A DNA stretch of 64,000 nucleotides, from contig JADJYM010000004.1 in NCBI GenBank assembly GCA_016719755.1, positions 350,686 to 414,685 on the forward strand, read 5' to 3'. The notes below the pieces were generated by a model. It did not search any database. It saw only the letters and a list, made by a program, of their open reading frames with translations, and was not told the DNA's origin. Shown here in pieces: positions 29,494 to 36,986 of this stretch (positions within the stretch are counted from its first letter, which is position 1; each line of letters opens with the position of its first letter). A program made the position numbers and the translations under genes. The stretch comes from Novosphingobium sp. (GTDB taxonomy: Bacteria > Pseudomonadota > Alphaproteobacteria > Sphingomonadales > Sphingomonadaceae).

Positions 29494-29637
29494 TGGTGTG
29501 CCTTTCGCATCCGCGAAAGGCTTGCAACACCGGCCCGCTCCCCCGGCCCGACCACCCATTTATGGTACCCTGTGGGTGGTCGGGCCGGGGGAGCGGGCCG
29601 GTGTTGCAAGGGAAGCCCGGACGGGCTTCCCGCACCG
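29494..29637. repeat. 144-nt cruciform element, copy 2 (inverted)
   Basis: The same architecture and size as copy 1: closing stem 29494-29499 with 29632-29637 (includes G-T pairs), left hairpin 29500-29521 (GCCTTTCGC, loop ATCC), central 88-nt hairpin 29522-29609 with 37-bp arms identical to copy 1, and right hairpin 29610-29631 (GGGAAGCCC, loop GGAC). The 14-base loop is TTTATGGTACCCTG, the reverse complement of that in copies 1 and 3, so this copy is in the opposite orientation. Confidence 0.9.
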
Positions 29638-29664
29638 CCGTCAGGCGGAAACCGACTCTCACCC

Positions 29665-29693
29665 TTGACTTGCCCCGCCCACCCCCTTAACGG
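29665..29693 (+). promoter_or_regulatory. Promoter of rpmJ
   Basis: TTGACT (29665-29670), a 17-base spacer and TAACGG (29688-29693), followed by the G+C-rich discriminator CGCGG. The same elements, spacing and discriminator recur before rpmH (34301) and, as TTGACG/TAAGGG, before rpsT (49662). Confidence 0.75.
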
Positions 29694-29737
29694 CGCGGCT
29701 TCAAATTTCGCGGCCTTTTGCCGTACCCGAGGACATC

Positions 29738-29863
29738 ATGAAGATTCGCAACAGCCTCAAGTCGCTCAAGGACCGCCACCGGGACAACCGCGTGATCCGC
29801 CGCCGTGGCCGGACCTATGTGATCAACAAGACCAACCGCCGCTTCAAGGCGCGCCAGGGCTGA
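29738..29863 (+). CDS. rpmJ: 50S ribosomal protein L36, zinc-free (type B) form
   Basis: A 41-residue basic ribosomal protein ([20 protein letters not shown], ending RRFKARQG). It lacks all four zinc-binding cysteines/histidine of the classical L36, matching the longer YkgO-like C-minus form that is the normal single L36 in many alphaproteobacteria. The ATG at 29738 follows GAGGACATC. It has its own promoter (29665) and a terminator-like hairpin after it (29906). Confidence 0.95.
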   Translation: MKIRNSLKSLKDRHRDNRVIRRRGRTYVINKTNRRFKARQG

Positions 29864-29905
29864 TTGCCCGGGTGCCGGCCGGTTCGTCCGGCTGGTGAGC
29901 TTTAC

Positions 29906-29945
29906 GGCCCGCCCCCGGTTCCGGGGTGCGGGCCGAAAGCTTTTC
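29906..29945 (+). terminator. Terminator-like hairpin after rpmJ
   Basis: Stem GGCCCGC with GCGGGCC, extended by CCCC/GGGG past a bulged T, followed by a short spacer and TTTT (29941-29944). It ends 20 bases before the next start codon. Confidence 0.65.
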
Positions 29946-29964
29946 TGTCGCAGGGGAAATGGGG

Positions 29965-30579
29965 ATGAGCGAGCCGGTTCAGGCCGTGGTGTTCGATGTC
30001 GGCAAGGTGCTGATCGAATGGGATCTGCGGCTGATCTACCGCGAAGCGATTCCCGATCCGGCCGAGCGTGACTGGTTCGTCAGCCATGTCGTGACGCCGC
30101 AATGGCACTTCCAGCACGATGCCGGACGCCCGCTGGCCGAAATGGTGCCCGAACGGATCGCCGAGTTCCCCGAGCACGAGGCGCTGATTCGCCGCTACGC
30201 ATCGCACTTCAACGATTCGATTCCCGGGCCGGTGCCGGGCAGCCAGGAACTGGTCCACGAACTGGCCGCGCGCGGCGTGCCGATTTTCGGGATCACCAAT
30301 TTCGGCGCCGAATTCTGGCCGCCCTTCCGCGAACGCTGGCCGGTGTTCGACCATTTCCGCGATATCGTGGTCTCGGGCGTGGAGAAGCTCGCCAAGCCCG
30401 ATCCGGCAATCTACGCGCTGGCGGAGCGGCGATTCGGCTTGCCGGGCAGCGCCATGCTGTTCGTGGATGACAACGCGGACAACATCGCCGGGGCGCGGGA
30501 CTGCGGCTGGCACGTCCACCATTTCACCGATTCGGCGCTGCTGCGCGAAGACCTTGCCGCGCGCGGGCTGATTGCCTGA
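29965..30579 (+). CDS. HAD family hydrolase (HAD-IA)
   Basis: The 204-residue protein has the HAD core: motif I FDVGKVLIEWD, with the nucleophile Asp in VVFDVG, motif II GITNFG, motif III Lys in EKLAKPDPAIY, and motif IV FVDDNADNIAGA. Motif I has VGKVL instead of the usual DGTL, as in many haloacid-dehalogenase/epoxide hydrolase N-terminal types. The substrate is not predictable, but a small phosphate ester is likely. The ATG at 29965 fits AGGGG 8 bases upstream; an ATG two codons earlier is also possible. Confidence 0.88.
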   Translation: MSEPVQAVVFDVGKVLIEWDLRLIYREAIPDPAERDWFVSHVVTPQWHFQHDAGRPLAEMVPERIAEFPEHEALIRRYASHFNDSIPGPVPGSQELVHELAARGVPIFGITNFGAEFWPPFRERWPVFDHFRDIVVSGVEKLAKPDPAIYALAERRFGLPGSAMLFVDDNADNIAGARDCGWHVHHFTDSALLREDLAARGLIA

Positions 30580-30608
30580 AAAAAAGGCCCCCGCCGAAGC
30601 AGGGGCCT
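30579..30608 (-). terminator. Rho-independent terminator of the CC_3452-like gene
   Basis: On the minus strand a 7-bp stem AGGCCCC with GGGGCCT is followed by seven T residues. It also lies directly after the stop codon of the convergent HAD gene. Confidence 0.85.
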
Positions 30609-30646
30609 GAAGAGGGGGCTGTTTTAGGAGTGCCTGCAGATGCGCG

Positions 30647-30991
30647 TCAGGCGGCCGCGTTGCAGCGCTGAAGATCCTCGGCGCTGAGTTCGCCCTTCGG
30701 GCCGGCGAAGCTGGAAACCTGGCCAAACGCCTTCACCACCTTGACGCAGGTGCTGATCGCGCGGGCGCCATCGACCGGGCCCGAGCAGGCATCGCCCGCG
30801 CAGTTCCACAGCACGCCGTTGACGACCTTGCGGGCCGGCGCCTCGACGGCGGCGGTCAACTTCGCGGAATAGCGCGTCGCGGCAGCATCGGCGGGGGTGG
30901 TGGTGGCGGCGAAGCTGGCGAGAGTGCCGGCGATGGCAAGCCCGGCGGCAAGCAGAGTGCGCGAAAGCGGGCTGTTGGCAAGCGTAGTCAT
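30647..30991 (-). CDS. CC_3452-like small secreted protein
   Basis: A 114-residue protein with a signal peptide (cleavage after ADA) and a mature part with four cysteines: LWNCAGDACSGP, STCVKV and the final QRCNAAA. The pattern (Ala-rich start, WxCxGxxCxGP, a cysteine in a helix, a Cys near the end) is what I recall of the CC_3452 family of Caulobacter and sphingomonads, whose function is unknown. The four cysteines probably form disulfides in the periplasm. It stands alone with its own terminator. Confidence 0.7.
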   Translation of the reverse strand: MTTLANSPLSRTLLAAGLAIAGTLASFAATTTPADAAATRYSAKLTAAVEAPARKVVNGVLWNCAGDACSGPVDGARAISTCVKVVKAFGQVSSFAGPKGELSAEDLQRCNAAA

Positions 30992-31184
30992 GTCTGTTCC
31001 CCTTGAACGTTTATGGCACGCTGATCGGGGGTCCTGGGAGGGAAGAGCCGATTTGCGTTGCTAATTGCTACCTAATATCCTAGATCATCAGTTGCAAGAT
31101 GAAACTGTGCATTGCAGCAAAGATTTTTTTGTCGGACCCCAAGCCGCTTTGCGCTAGGTTCCGTAAGGGAAAGGGGAATTGACG

Positions 31185-31694
31185 ATGGGCAAGCTGCGCG
31201 AGCCATTGAACGATATGCAGAATTGCGGCCTGCCCTCCGCGCTGGAGGTGATGGGGGAACGCTGGTCGTTCATGATCCTGCGTGCCGCGTTCAACGGGGT
31301 CCACCATTTCGAGGAATTCCTCGGCGCGCTGGGAATCGCCCGCAACATCCTGTCGAATCGCCTCGCCCGGCTGGTCGAACACGGGATCATGAAGCGCGAA
31401 CCGCTGCCCGATGATCGCCGCAAGATCGAATACCGCCTGACCGCCAAGGGGCTGGACCTGCTCCCCGCGATGCTCGCGCTGCGCCAGTGGGGCGAAAAGT
31501 ACGGCGTCGGCGTGCCCAGCAACCCGGTGCTGTGCGACGCGCGCGACGGCATTCCCATCGCCGCGATCGGCATCCACGCCCACGACGGCCGCCTGCTTGG
31601 CCCGCTTGACCTCGAATGGCGCGATGCGGCGGATGTCGGCAAGACGGAGCCGGAGGAAGACACGCGGGTGCGGCCCAGGCTCAACGTGCTGTAA
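31185..31694 (+). CDS. HxlR family transcriptional regulator
   Basis: A 169-residue winged-helix regulator. The HxlR core is present: NCGLPSALEVMGERWSFMILRAAFNGVHHFEEFLGALGIARNILSNRLARLVEHGIM split over the usual helices, then the wing YRLTAKGLDLLPAML. The Cys in NCG is the conserved position used for redox or electrophile sensing in some members. The C-terminal about 60 residues are an extra region not seen in the smallest members. The ATG at 31185 has AAGGGGAATTG upstream. The 193-base A+T-richer region before it is divergent from the CC_3452-like gene; I see no clear operator. Confidence 0.88.
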   Translation: MGKLREPLNDMQNCGLPSALEVMGERWSFMILRAAFNGVHHFEEFLGALGIARNILSNRLARLVEHGIMKREPLPDDRRKIEYRLTAKGLDLLPAMLALRQWGEKYGVGVPSNPVLCDARDGIPIAAIGIHAHDGRLLGPLDLEWRDAADVGKTEPEEDTRVRPRLNVL

Positions 31695-31728
31695 GGTTGC
31701 GACCGCAAAAGCGTTCATCCCGATAGCT

Positions 31729-31757
31729 CGTCACCCTGAAACACGTTCAGGGTGACG
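31729..31757. repeat. REP-like palindrome (CCTGAAAC type)
   Basis: Perfect 12-bp arms CGTCACCCTGAA and TTCAGGGTGACG around ACACG, between the convergent HxlR and comM genes. Related units are at 37677 and 43054. Confidence 0.8.
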
Positions 31758-31774
31758 ATCGGAGAAGCCGGTGT

Positions 31775-33283
31775 CTAAGCCCGCGGCGCCACCCGGCGAT
31801 AGCTGAGCGCCTCGGCCACGTGAATGCGCCCTACTCCCTCGCTGCCCGCCAGATCGGCGATGGTCCGCGCCACGCGCAGCATCCGGGTATAGCCGCGCGC
31901 TGACAGCCGCATGGCTTCGGCTGCCTGCATCAGCAGCTTGCGGCCCGGCTCGTCCGGGGTGGCGTGGCGTTCCAGCAGGTCGCCGTCGATCTCCGCGTTG
32001 GAGCGCCGCCCGGTGCCTTCCAGCCGCGCGGTCTGAAGGCTGCGCGCCGCCGCGACCCGGGCGGCCACCTGCGCGCTGCCTTCGACCGGAGGCGGCAGGG
32101 CCAGATCGGCGGCGCTGACCGGGTCGACCTCGACGTGCAGGTCGATCCGGTCGAGCAGCGGGCCGGAAACCTTGCTCTGGTAATCGGCGGCGCAGCGCGG
32201 CGCGCGGCTGCAGGCCAGCGCCGGATCGCCCAGATGCCCGCAGCGGCACGGGTTCATCGCCGCGATCAGCTGAACCCGCGCCGGGAAGGTGACATGGGCA
32301 TTGGCGCGGGCAACATCGACCACGCCGGTTTCCAGCGGCTGGCGCAGCGAATCGAGCACGGCACGCTGGAATTCCGGCAGTTCATCCAGGAACAGCACGC
32401 CAAGGTGGGCCAGGCTCACCTCCCCCGGCTTCACTTTCAGTCCGCCGCCGGTCAGCGCCGCCATCGAGGCGGAATGGTGCGGGCTGCGGAACGGGCGCGC
32501 GCGGCTGATCCGCCCGTCCTCAAGCAATCCCGCGACAGAGGCCACCATCGACACTTCCAGCGCCTCGGGCGGGGTCAGCGGCGGGAGGATGCCTGGCAGG
32601 CACGAGGCGAGCAGGCTTTTGCCCGCGCCGGGCGGGCCGATCATCAGCAGGTTGTGCCCGCCCGCCGCCGCGATTTCCAGCGCGCGCTTGGCCACTTCCT
32701 GCCCCTTGACCTGCTTCAGGTCCGGCCCGAAGCCCGGCTCCCGCGCCTCGCCCGGTTCGGGCGGGGAGAGCAGCTGCACGCCTTTCAGATGGTTGAGCAG
32801 ACTGACGAGATTGGGCGCGGCGACAAGCGCAAGGCCGCTGGCCCAGCGCGCTTCCGCCCCTTGCGCGGCGGGACAGATCAGCCCGGCATCCAGGCTGGCG
32901 GCATGAAGCGCGGCAAGCAGCACGCCGGGCGTGCCGACGATCCGCCCGTCCAGCGCCAGTTCCCCCACCGCGAAGAAATCGCCCAGCTGCTCCGCATCGC
33001 AGACCCCCATCGCGCCCAGCAGCGCAAGGGCAACCGGCAGGTCATAGTGCGAGCCTTCCTTGGGCAGGTCGGCGGGGGACAGGTTGATGGTGATCCGCTT
33101 GGGCGGCAGCGACAGCCCCATCGAGGCCAGCGCGGCGACCACCCGTTCACGGCTTTCGTTGACCGCCTTGTCGGGCAGGCCGACCAGATTGAAGCGCGGC
33201 AGCCCCGGCGCGATCTGGCACTGCACCTCGACGCTGCGCGCCTCCAGCCCCAGATAGGCCACCGTCCGGACCAGAGCGACCAA
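31775..33283 (-). CDS. comM: ComM/YifB family AAA+ ATPase (Mg-chelatase-like)
   Basis: A 502-residue ring helicase; ComM promotes branch migration when foreign DNA is integrated during natural transformation, and relatives are widespread. N-terminal Lon-like fold (PRFNLVGLPDKAVNESRERV, then ITINLSPADLPKEGSHYDL), Walker A GPPGAGKSLLA, Walker B LFLDELPEF, the zinc-like cysteine patch MNPCRCGHLGD...CSRAPRC and the C-terminal domain with MRLSARGYTRMLRVARTIADL are all present. I use the TTG at 33283, giving MVALVRTVAYLGLEA as in the family; no ATG is near. Confidence 0.92.
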   Translation of the reverse strand: MVALVRTVAYLGLEARSVEVQCQIAPGLPRFNLVGLPDKAVNESRERVVAALASMGLSLPPKRITINLSPADLPKEGSHYDLPVALALLGAMGVCDAEQLGDFFAVGELALDGRIVGTPGVLLAALHAASLDAGLICPAAQGAEARWASGLALVAAPNLVSLLNHLKGVQLLSPPEPGEAREPGFGPDLKQVKGQEVAKRALEIAAAGGHNLLMIGPPGAGKSLLASCLPGILPPLTPPEALEVSMVASVAGLLEDGRISRARPFRSPHHSASMAALTGGGLKVKPGEVSLAHLGVLFLDELPEFQRAVLDSLRQPLETGVVDVARANAHVTFPARVQLIAAMNPCRCGHLGDPALACSRAPRCAADYQSKVSGPLLDRIDLHVEVDPVSAADLALPPPVEGSAQVAARVAAARSLQTARLEGTGRRSNAEIDGDLLERHATPDEPGRKLLMQAAEAMRLSARGYTRMLRVARTIADLAGSEGVGRIHVAEALSYRRVAPRA

Positions 33284-33426
33284 GCAAGCCCCCGTAATTA
33301 CACCTCTATCCCCGTGATGGCCGAGCACAGCCGCCCTGTCGAGGGAAAGGCGCCGGAATGGCGGTAACTGCGCGTTAACGCCTTGCCTTGGCATTCCCGC
33401 AAGGGCGCGGGGGCGATAGACTGGCC

Positions 33427-34101
33427 ATGCGTTTGTCCCTTGCCTTGCTCGCCGTACTGGCCGCCTTCGCGGCGCAGCCGGCCTGCGCGCAGGTGATGGT
33501 CACCGAAACGGTCGAGGAGACGGTCTATTTCAGCCAGGGCGGCTCGGAACGCTTCGTCGCCAGCGCGCCGGCGCAGGTGCCGCAGGGGCTGGCCAGCTTT
33601 GGCCCGTTCCGCGTGATCGACCCGACCCGCGCGGCGCTGGTCGACCTGACCGATTCGCGCAGCCCCGCCCAGTTCGAGGCGATGCTGAAGGCGTACCCCG
33701 GCATCACCCTGATCGAGATGATCGACTGCCCCGGCACCGAGGACGACCGCGCCAACCTGCGACTGGGCCGGATGATCCACGCGCGCGGCCTTGCCACCCA
33801 CGTCCCGGCGGGCGGATCGGTCCGCTCGGGCGGGGTCGAGCTGTTCCTGGCGGGCCGTCAGCGAATCGCCGATCCGGGCGCCGAATTCGCGGTCCATTCC
33901 TGGGCCGACGAGGACGGGCGGCAGGCCGCCGACTATCCCGAAAGCGCACCCGAAAACCGCGCCTACATCGACTACTACCGCGAGATGGGAATGAGCGCGG
34001 CGCAGGCCAAGGCATTCTACGCGATGACCAATTCGGTGCCGTTCGAGGACGCGAAGTGGCTGGGCGCGGCCGAAATGGCCCGATGGGTGCCGCTGAATTG
34101 A
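33427..34101 (+). CDS. Secreted Clp-fold serine protease-like protein (COG3904 type)
   Basis: A 224-residue exported protein (signal peptide MRLSLALLAVLAAFAAQPACA). The mature part resembles the ClpP/crotonase-fold periplasmic proteins of COG3904: a GGSVRSGGVELFLAG segment with a Ser in the nucleophile region, followed by a His in FAVHSWAD, and a C-terminal helix with YYREMGMSAAQAKAFY. Whether it is a protease is unknown. It stands alone, divergent from comM, with the third cruciform element after it. Confidence 0.6.
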   Translation: MRLSLALLAVLAAFAAQPACAQVMVTETVEETVYFSQGGSERFVASAPAQVPQGLASFGPFRVIDPTRAALVDLTDSRSPAQFEAMLKAYPGITLIEMIDCPGTEDDRANLRLGRMIHARGLATHVPAGGSVRSGGVELFLAGRQRIADPGAEFAVHSWADEDGRQAADYPESAPENRAYIDYYREMGMSAAQAKAFYAMTNSVPFEDAKWLGAAEMARWVPLN

Positions 34102-34140
34102 TTTCGCGCACAGGCAGACGAGTCGATTTCCGCCTCACGG

Positions 34141-34284
34141 CGGTGCGGGAAGTGCGTCCGGACTTCCCTTGCAACACCAGCCCGCTCCCCCTGCCCGACC
34201 ACCCACAGGGTACCATAAATGGGTGGTCGGGCAGGGGGAGCGGGCTGGTGTTGCAATCCATCGACGGAGGTCGATGGCGCAGCA
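34141..34284. repeat. 144-nt cruciform element, copy 3
   Basis: Left hairpin 34147-34168 (GGGAAGTGC, loop GTCC, one mismatch), central 88-nt hairpin 34169-34256 with perfect 37-bp arms, right hairpin 34257-34278 (CCATCGAC, loop GGAG). The closing stem has decayed (three pairs left). Against copy 1 the arms carry two substitutions (CCGG to CCAG, CCGG to CCTG), and both are matched by the complementary change in the other arm. A CCGCC-TCAC-GGCGG hairpin precedes it at 34130. Confidence 0.9.
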
Positions 34285-34300
34285 AACCAAAGACTCTCCC

Positions 34301-34329
34301 TTGACTCACCCCTGCCCCTCACGTAACGG
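34301..34329 (+). promoter_or_regulatory. Promoter of rpmH
   Basis: TTGACT (34301-34306), a 17-base spacer and TAACGG (34324-34329), followed by CGCGCC. It is nearly identical in elements and spacing to the rpmJ promoter. Confidence 0.78.
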
Positions 34330-34345
34330 CGCGCCTCTGTAATCC

Positions 34346-34375
34346 GGCCGTCTTCGCGGGCGGCCCTTTTGTTTT
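34346..34375 (+). terminator. Terminator-like hairpin in the rpmH leader (possible attenuator)
   Basis: GGCCGTC pairs with GGCGGCC (one G-T pair, 6-base loop), followed by CTTTTGTTTT. It lies between the rpmH promoter and start codon, about 10 bases after the expected transcription start, so it could lower or control readthrough. Confidence 0.55.
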
Positions 34376-34393
34376 CGATTTCGAGGTCTTGAA

Positions 34394-34528
34394 ATGAAGC
34401 GCACCTTCCAGCCCAGCCGCCTTGTCCGCGCCCGCCGTCATGGCTTCCGCGCCCGCATGGCCACCGTCGGCGGTCGCAAGGTGCTGCGCGCCCGCCGTGC
34501 GCGCGGCCGCAAGAAGCTCAGCGCCTGA
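34394..34528 (+). CDS. rpmH: 50S ribosomal protein L34
   Basis: A 44-residue, very basic ribosomal protein: [20 protein letters not shown] to the ARGRKKLSA end, the standard L34 pattern. GAGGTCTTGAA precedes the ATG. It heads the conserved rpmH-rnpA-yidD-yidC-engB cluster. In many bacteria this cluster adjoins dnaA; here dnaA is 13 kb away. Confidence 0.97.
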   Translation: MKRTFQPSRLVRARRHGFRARMATVGGRKVLRARRARGRKKLSA

Positions 34529-34542
34529 GCGAACAACCGAAG

Positions 34543-34917
34543 ATGTCCGTCCTGACGAAAAGGGCGGATTTTCTGGCAGCAAACCGGGGCCTGCGCGTGT
34601 CGCGCCCCGGTTTTGTGCTGTTGGTGAACCCCAATTCCACCGATTCGCTGCGCTTTGGCATCACGGTTACCAAGCGGATCGGCAATGCCGTGGTCCGCAA
34701 CCGGATGAAGCGCCGCTTCCGCGCCCTGCTGCGCGAGATGCTGCCCGAAGCGGGACTGCCCGGGCGCGACCATGTGCTGATCGGCCGCGAAGGCGGGATC
34801 GAGCGGCCCTTTGCCCAACTGCGCGAGGAACTGGCCGCCGCCCTGGCCCGCGCCGCCGAGGGGAAAGGCGACCGCCCGCGCAAGCCGCAGGGCAAACCGG
34901 GCCCGAGACGCAAGTGA
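34543..34917 (+). CDS. rnpA: Ribonuclease P protein component
   Basis: A 124-residue basic protein that, with the RNA subunit, matures the 5' end of tRNAs. The RNR motif block [20 protein letters not shown] is intact, as is [18 protein letters not shown] upstream. The C-terminal tail ([17 protein letters not shown]) is longer and more basic than in E. coli. It begins 14 bases after rpmH and overlaps yidD by 4 bases. Confidence 0.95.
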   Translation: MSVLTKRADFLAANRGLRVSRPGFVLLVNPNSTDSLRFGITVTKRIGNAVVRNRMKRRFRALLREMLPEAGLPGRDHVLIGREGGIERPFAQLREELAAALARAAEGKGDRPRKPQGKPGPRRK

Positions 34918-35123
34918 AACGCCTGCTGATCCTGATTGCCCGGGGCTGGCAGCTTGGCCCTTCGCGAATCCTTCCGCCATCGTGCCGCTATGCGCCTTCG
35001 TGCTCGCAATATGCGATCGAGGCGCTGGAAAAGCATGGCACGATTAAGGGTGGCTGGCTGGCGGCGAAGCGGCTATTGCGCTGCCACCCGTGGGGAGGAC
35101 ACGGATACGATCCCGTGCCCTGA
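34914..35123 (+). CDS. yidD: Membrane protein insertion efficiency factor YidD
   Basis: A 69-residue protein, with the family signature [22 protein letters not shown] and the end [17 protein letters not shown], including the three cysteines. It acts with YidC in membrane protein insertion in an ill-defined way. The start is the GTG at 34914, overlapping the rnpA stop as GTGA. An in-frame upstream ORF reading is a shadow of rnpA. Confidence 0.93.
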   Translation: MKRLLILIARGWQLGPSRILPPSCRYAPSCSQYAIEALEKHGTIKGGWLAAKRLLRCHPWGGHGYDPVP

Positions 35124-35194
35124 CCGGCGCGTGGCTTGACCGGACCGACCACCTTCCCATCTTACCGTAATCGCATTTTCAAGCAGGGGCCTTC

Positions 35195-36985
35195 GTGGAC
35201 AACCAGAACCAGCGCAACCTGATCCTGGCGGTAGCGCTCAGCGCGCTGATCCTGTTCGGCTGGGATGCCGCGCTCCGCTATCTCTATCCGGAAGCCCCGA
35301 AGCCCGCCGCGCAGGTTGCCGCCGCCGCATCGGCCAGCCCCTCTGCCGCCGCGTCGGACGAGCCCAAGCACACCCGCGAGGGCGGGCTGATGAACCCGGC
35401 GGACATCGCCGCCGAGGCGCGCGACCTCAAGACCGCGCTCAACCCCGCCAGCCGCGTGGCGATCGACGCGCCGGGGCTGACCGGCTCGATCAACCTGGCC
35501 GGCGGCATGGTCGATGACCTGTCGGCACGCCGCCACACCGCCACGCTGGACAGGAACAGCGAACCGCAGCGGATCTTTTCCCCCGCCGGAACGCCCGCGC
35601 AGCACTATGCCCAGTTCGGCTGGGTATCGGACGGCACCACGCCCGCAGGCAGTCTGCCGTCCGCCGCCACCGTGTGGACCGCCCCCGCCGGTGCGCGCCT
35701 GACCCCGCAGAGCCCGGTAACGCTGACCTGGAACAATGCCCAGGGCCAGACCTTCACCCTGACCTATGCGATCGATGCGGACTATATGCTGACCGTCACG
35801 CAAGGGGTCAGCAACAGCGGGCCTGCGCCGGTCGGGATCAAGCCCTTCGCCACCATCGCCCGCACCGACAAGACCGCCAGCATCGACAGCTTCAACGTCC
35901 ACGCCGGGCCGTTCGGCGCCTTCGACGAAGCCGTCTCGTTCGAGCCGGACTACAGCGACCTGACCGAGAAGGGCGAGATCACTTCCCCCGGCAAGGTCAA
36001 CTGGCTGGGCTTCACCGATGTCTACTGGATGTCCACCCTGATCCCGTCGAAGGCCGGGGGCACCAGCGCCTTCCGCGCGCTGGGAGGCGGGCTTTACCGC
36101 GCCGACGTGATCTATCCCCAGGCCGCCATCGCGCCGGGCCAGGCCCTGACCCGCGAAACCCGCCTGTTCGCCGGGGCCAAGGAATCCAAGGTGCTCGACC
36201 GCTATGAGGAAGCGGGCATCCCGAAGTTCGGCCTGGCGATCGACTGGGGCTGGTTCCGCTGGTTCGAAAAGCCGATCTTCCTGCTGCTGACCAAGCTGTT
36301 CGAACTGGCCGGCAACTTCGGCGTGGCGATCATCCTGCTGACCCTGATTGTGCGCGGCGTGATGTTCCCGATCGCGCAGAAGCAGTTCGCCAGCATGGCG
36401 GCGATGCGCGCGATCCAGCCCAAGATGAAGGCGATCCAGGACCGCTACAAGGACGACAAGGCCAAGCAGCAGGAAGAAGTCATGGCGCTGTACAAGCGCG
36501 AAGGCGTCAATCCGCTGGCCGGATGCCTGCCGATCTTCCTGCAGATTCCGGTGTTCTTCGCGCTTTACAAGGTGCTGATCGTGGCGGTGGAAATGCGCCA
36601 CCAGCCCTTCGCGCTGTGGATCAAGGATCTGTCCGCGCCTGATCCGCTGCATATCCTGAACCTGTTCGGCCTGCTTGATTTCACCCCGCCCGCCTTCCTT
36701 GGCATCGGCGTGCTGGCGATCCTGCTGGGCATCACCATGTGGCTGCAGTTCAAGCTCAACCCGGCGGCGATGGACCCCGTGCAGCAGCAGGTCTTCGCGA
36801 TCATGCCGTGGATGATGATGTTCATCATGGCGCCCTTCGCGGCGGGCCTGCTGATCTACTGGATCACGTCCAACGTGCTGACCATCGCCCAGCAGAAATA
36901 CCTCTATTCCAAGCATCCCCAGCTCAAGGTCCAGGCGGAAAAGGAAACCGTCGACCAGCAGCGGGCCAAGGCGCGGGACAAGTAG
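35195..36985 (+). CDS. yidC: Membrane protein insertase YidC
   Basis: The 596-residue Oxa1-family insertase puts membrane proteins into the bilayer alone or with SecYEG. It has the N-terminal anchor (NLILAVALSALILFGWDAAL), a large periplasmic beta domain (about 70-370) and the conserved C-terminal helices with FPIAQKQFASMAAMRAIQPK and KREGVNPLAGCLPIFLQIPVFFALYKVL split over adjacent helices. It starts with a GTG at 35195. Next comes engB, one base after its stop. Confidence 0.96.
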   Translation: MDNQNQRNLILAVALSALILFGWDAALRYLYPEAPKPAAQVAAAASASPSAAASDEPKHTREGGLMNPADIAAEARDLKTALNPASRVAIDAPGLTGSINLAGGMVDDLSARRHTATLDRNSEPQRIFSPAGTPAQHYAQFGWVSDGTTPAGSLPSAATVWTAPAGARLTPQSPVTLTWNNAQGQTFTLTYAIDADYMLTVTQGVSNSGPAPVGIKPFATIARTDKTASIDSFNVHAGPFGAFDEAVSFEPDYSDLTEKGEITSPGKVNWLGFTDVYWMSTLIPSKAGGTSAFRALGGGLYRADVIYPQAAIAPGQALTRETRLFAGAKESKVLDRYEEAGIPKFGLAIDWGWFRWFEKPIFLLLTKLFELAGNFGVAIILLTLIVRGVMFPIAQKQFASMAAMRAIQPKMKAIQDRYKDDKAKQQEEVMALYKREGVNPLAGCLPIFLQIPVFFALYKVLIVAVEMRHQPFALWIKDLSAPDPLHILNLFGLLDFTPPAFLGIGVLAILLGITMWLQFKLNPAAMDPVQQQVFAIMPWMMMFIMAPFAAGLLIYWITSNVLTIAQQKYLYSKHPQLKVQAEKETVDQQRAKARDK

Positions 36986-36986
36986 G

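Larger units (their letters stand above)
29404..29737. other. 334-base intergenic region galE to rpmJ, filled by palindromic repeats
   Basis: It holds, in order, a 42-nt module (29414-29455), a truncated half-element (to about 29484), the full second cruciform copy (29494-29637), the inverted 42-nt module (29610-29651) and the rpmJ promoter and leader. No gene is present. Confidence 0.8.
34102..34393. other. Intergenic region upstream of rpmH
   Basis: These 292 bases hold the third cruciform element (34127-34284), the rpmH promoter (34301-34329) and the rpmH leader with a terminator-like hairpin (34346-34375). No protein gene is seen. Confidence 0.75.
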
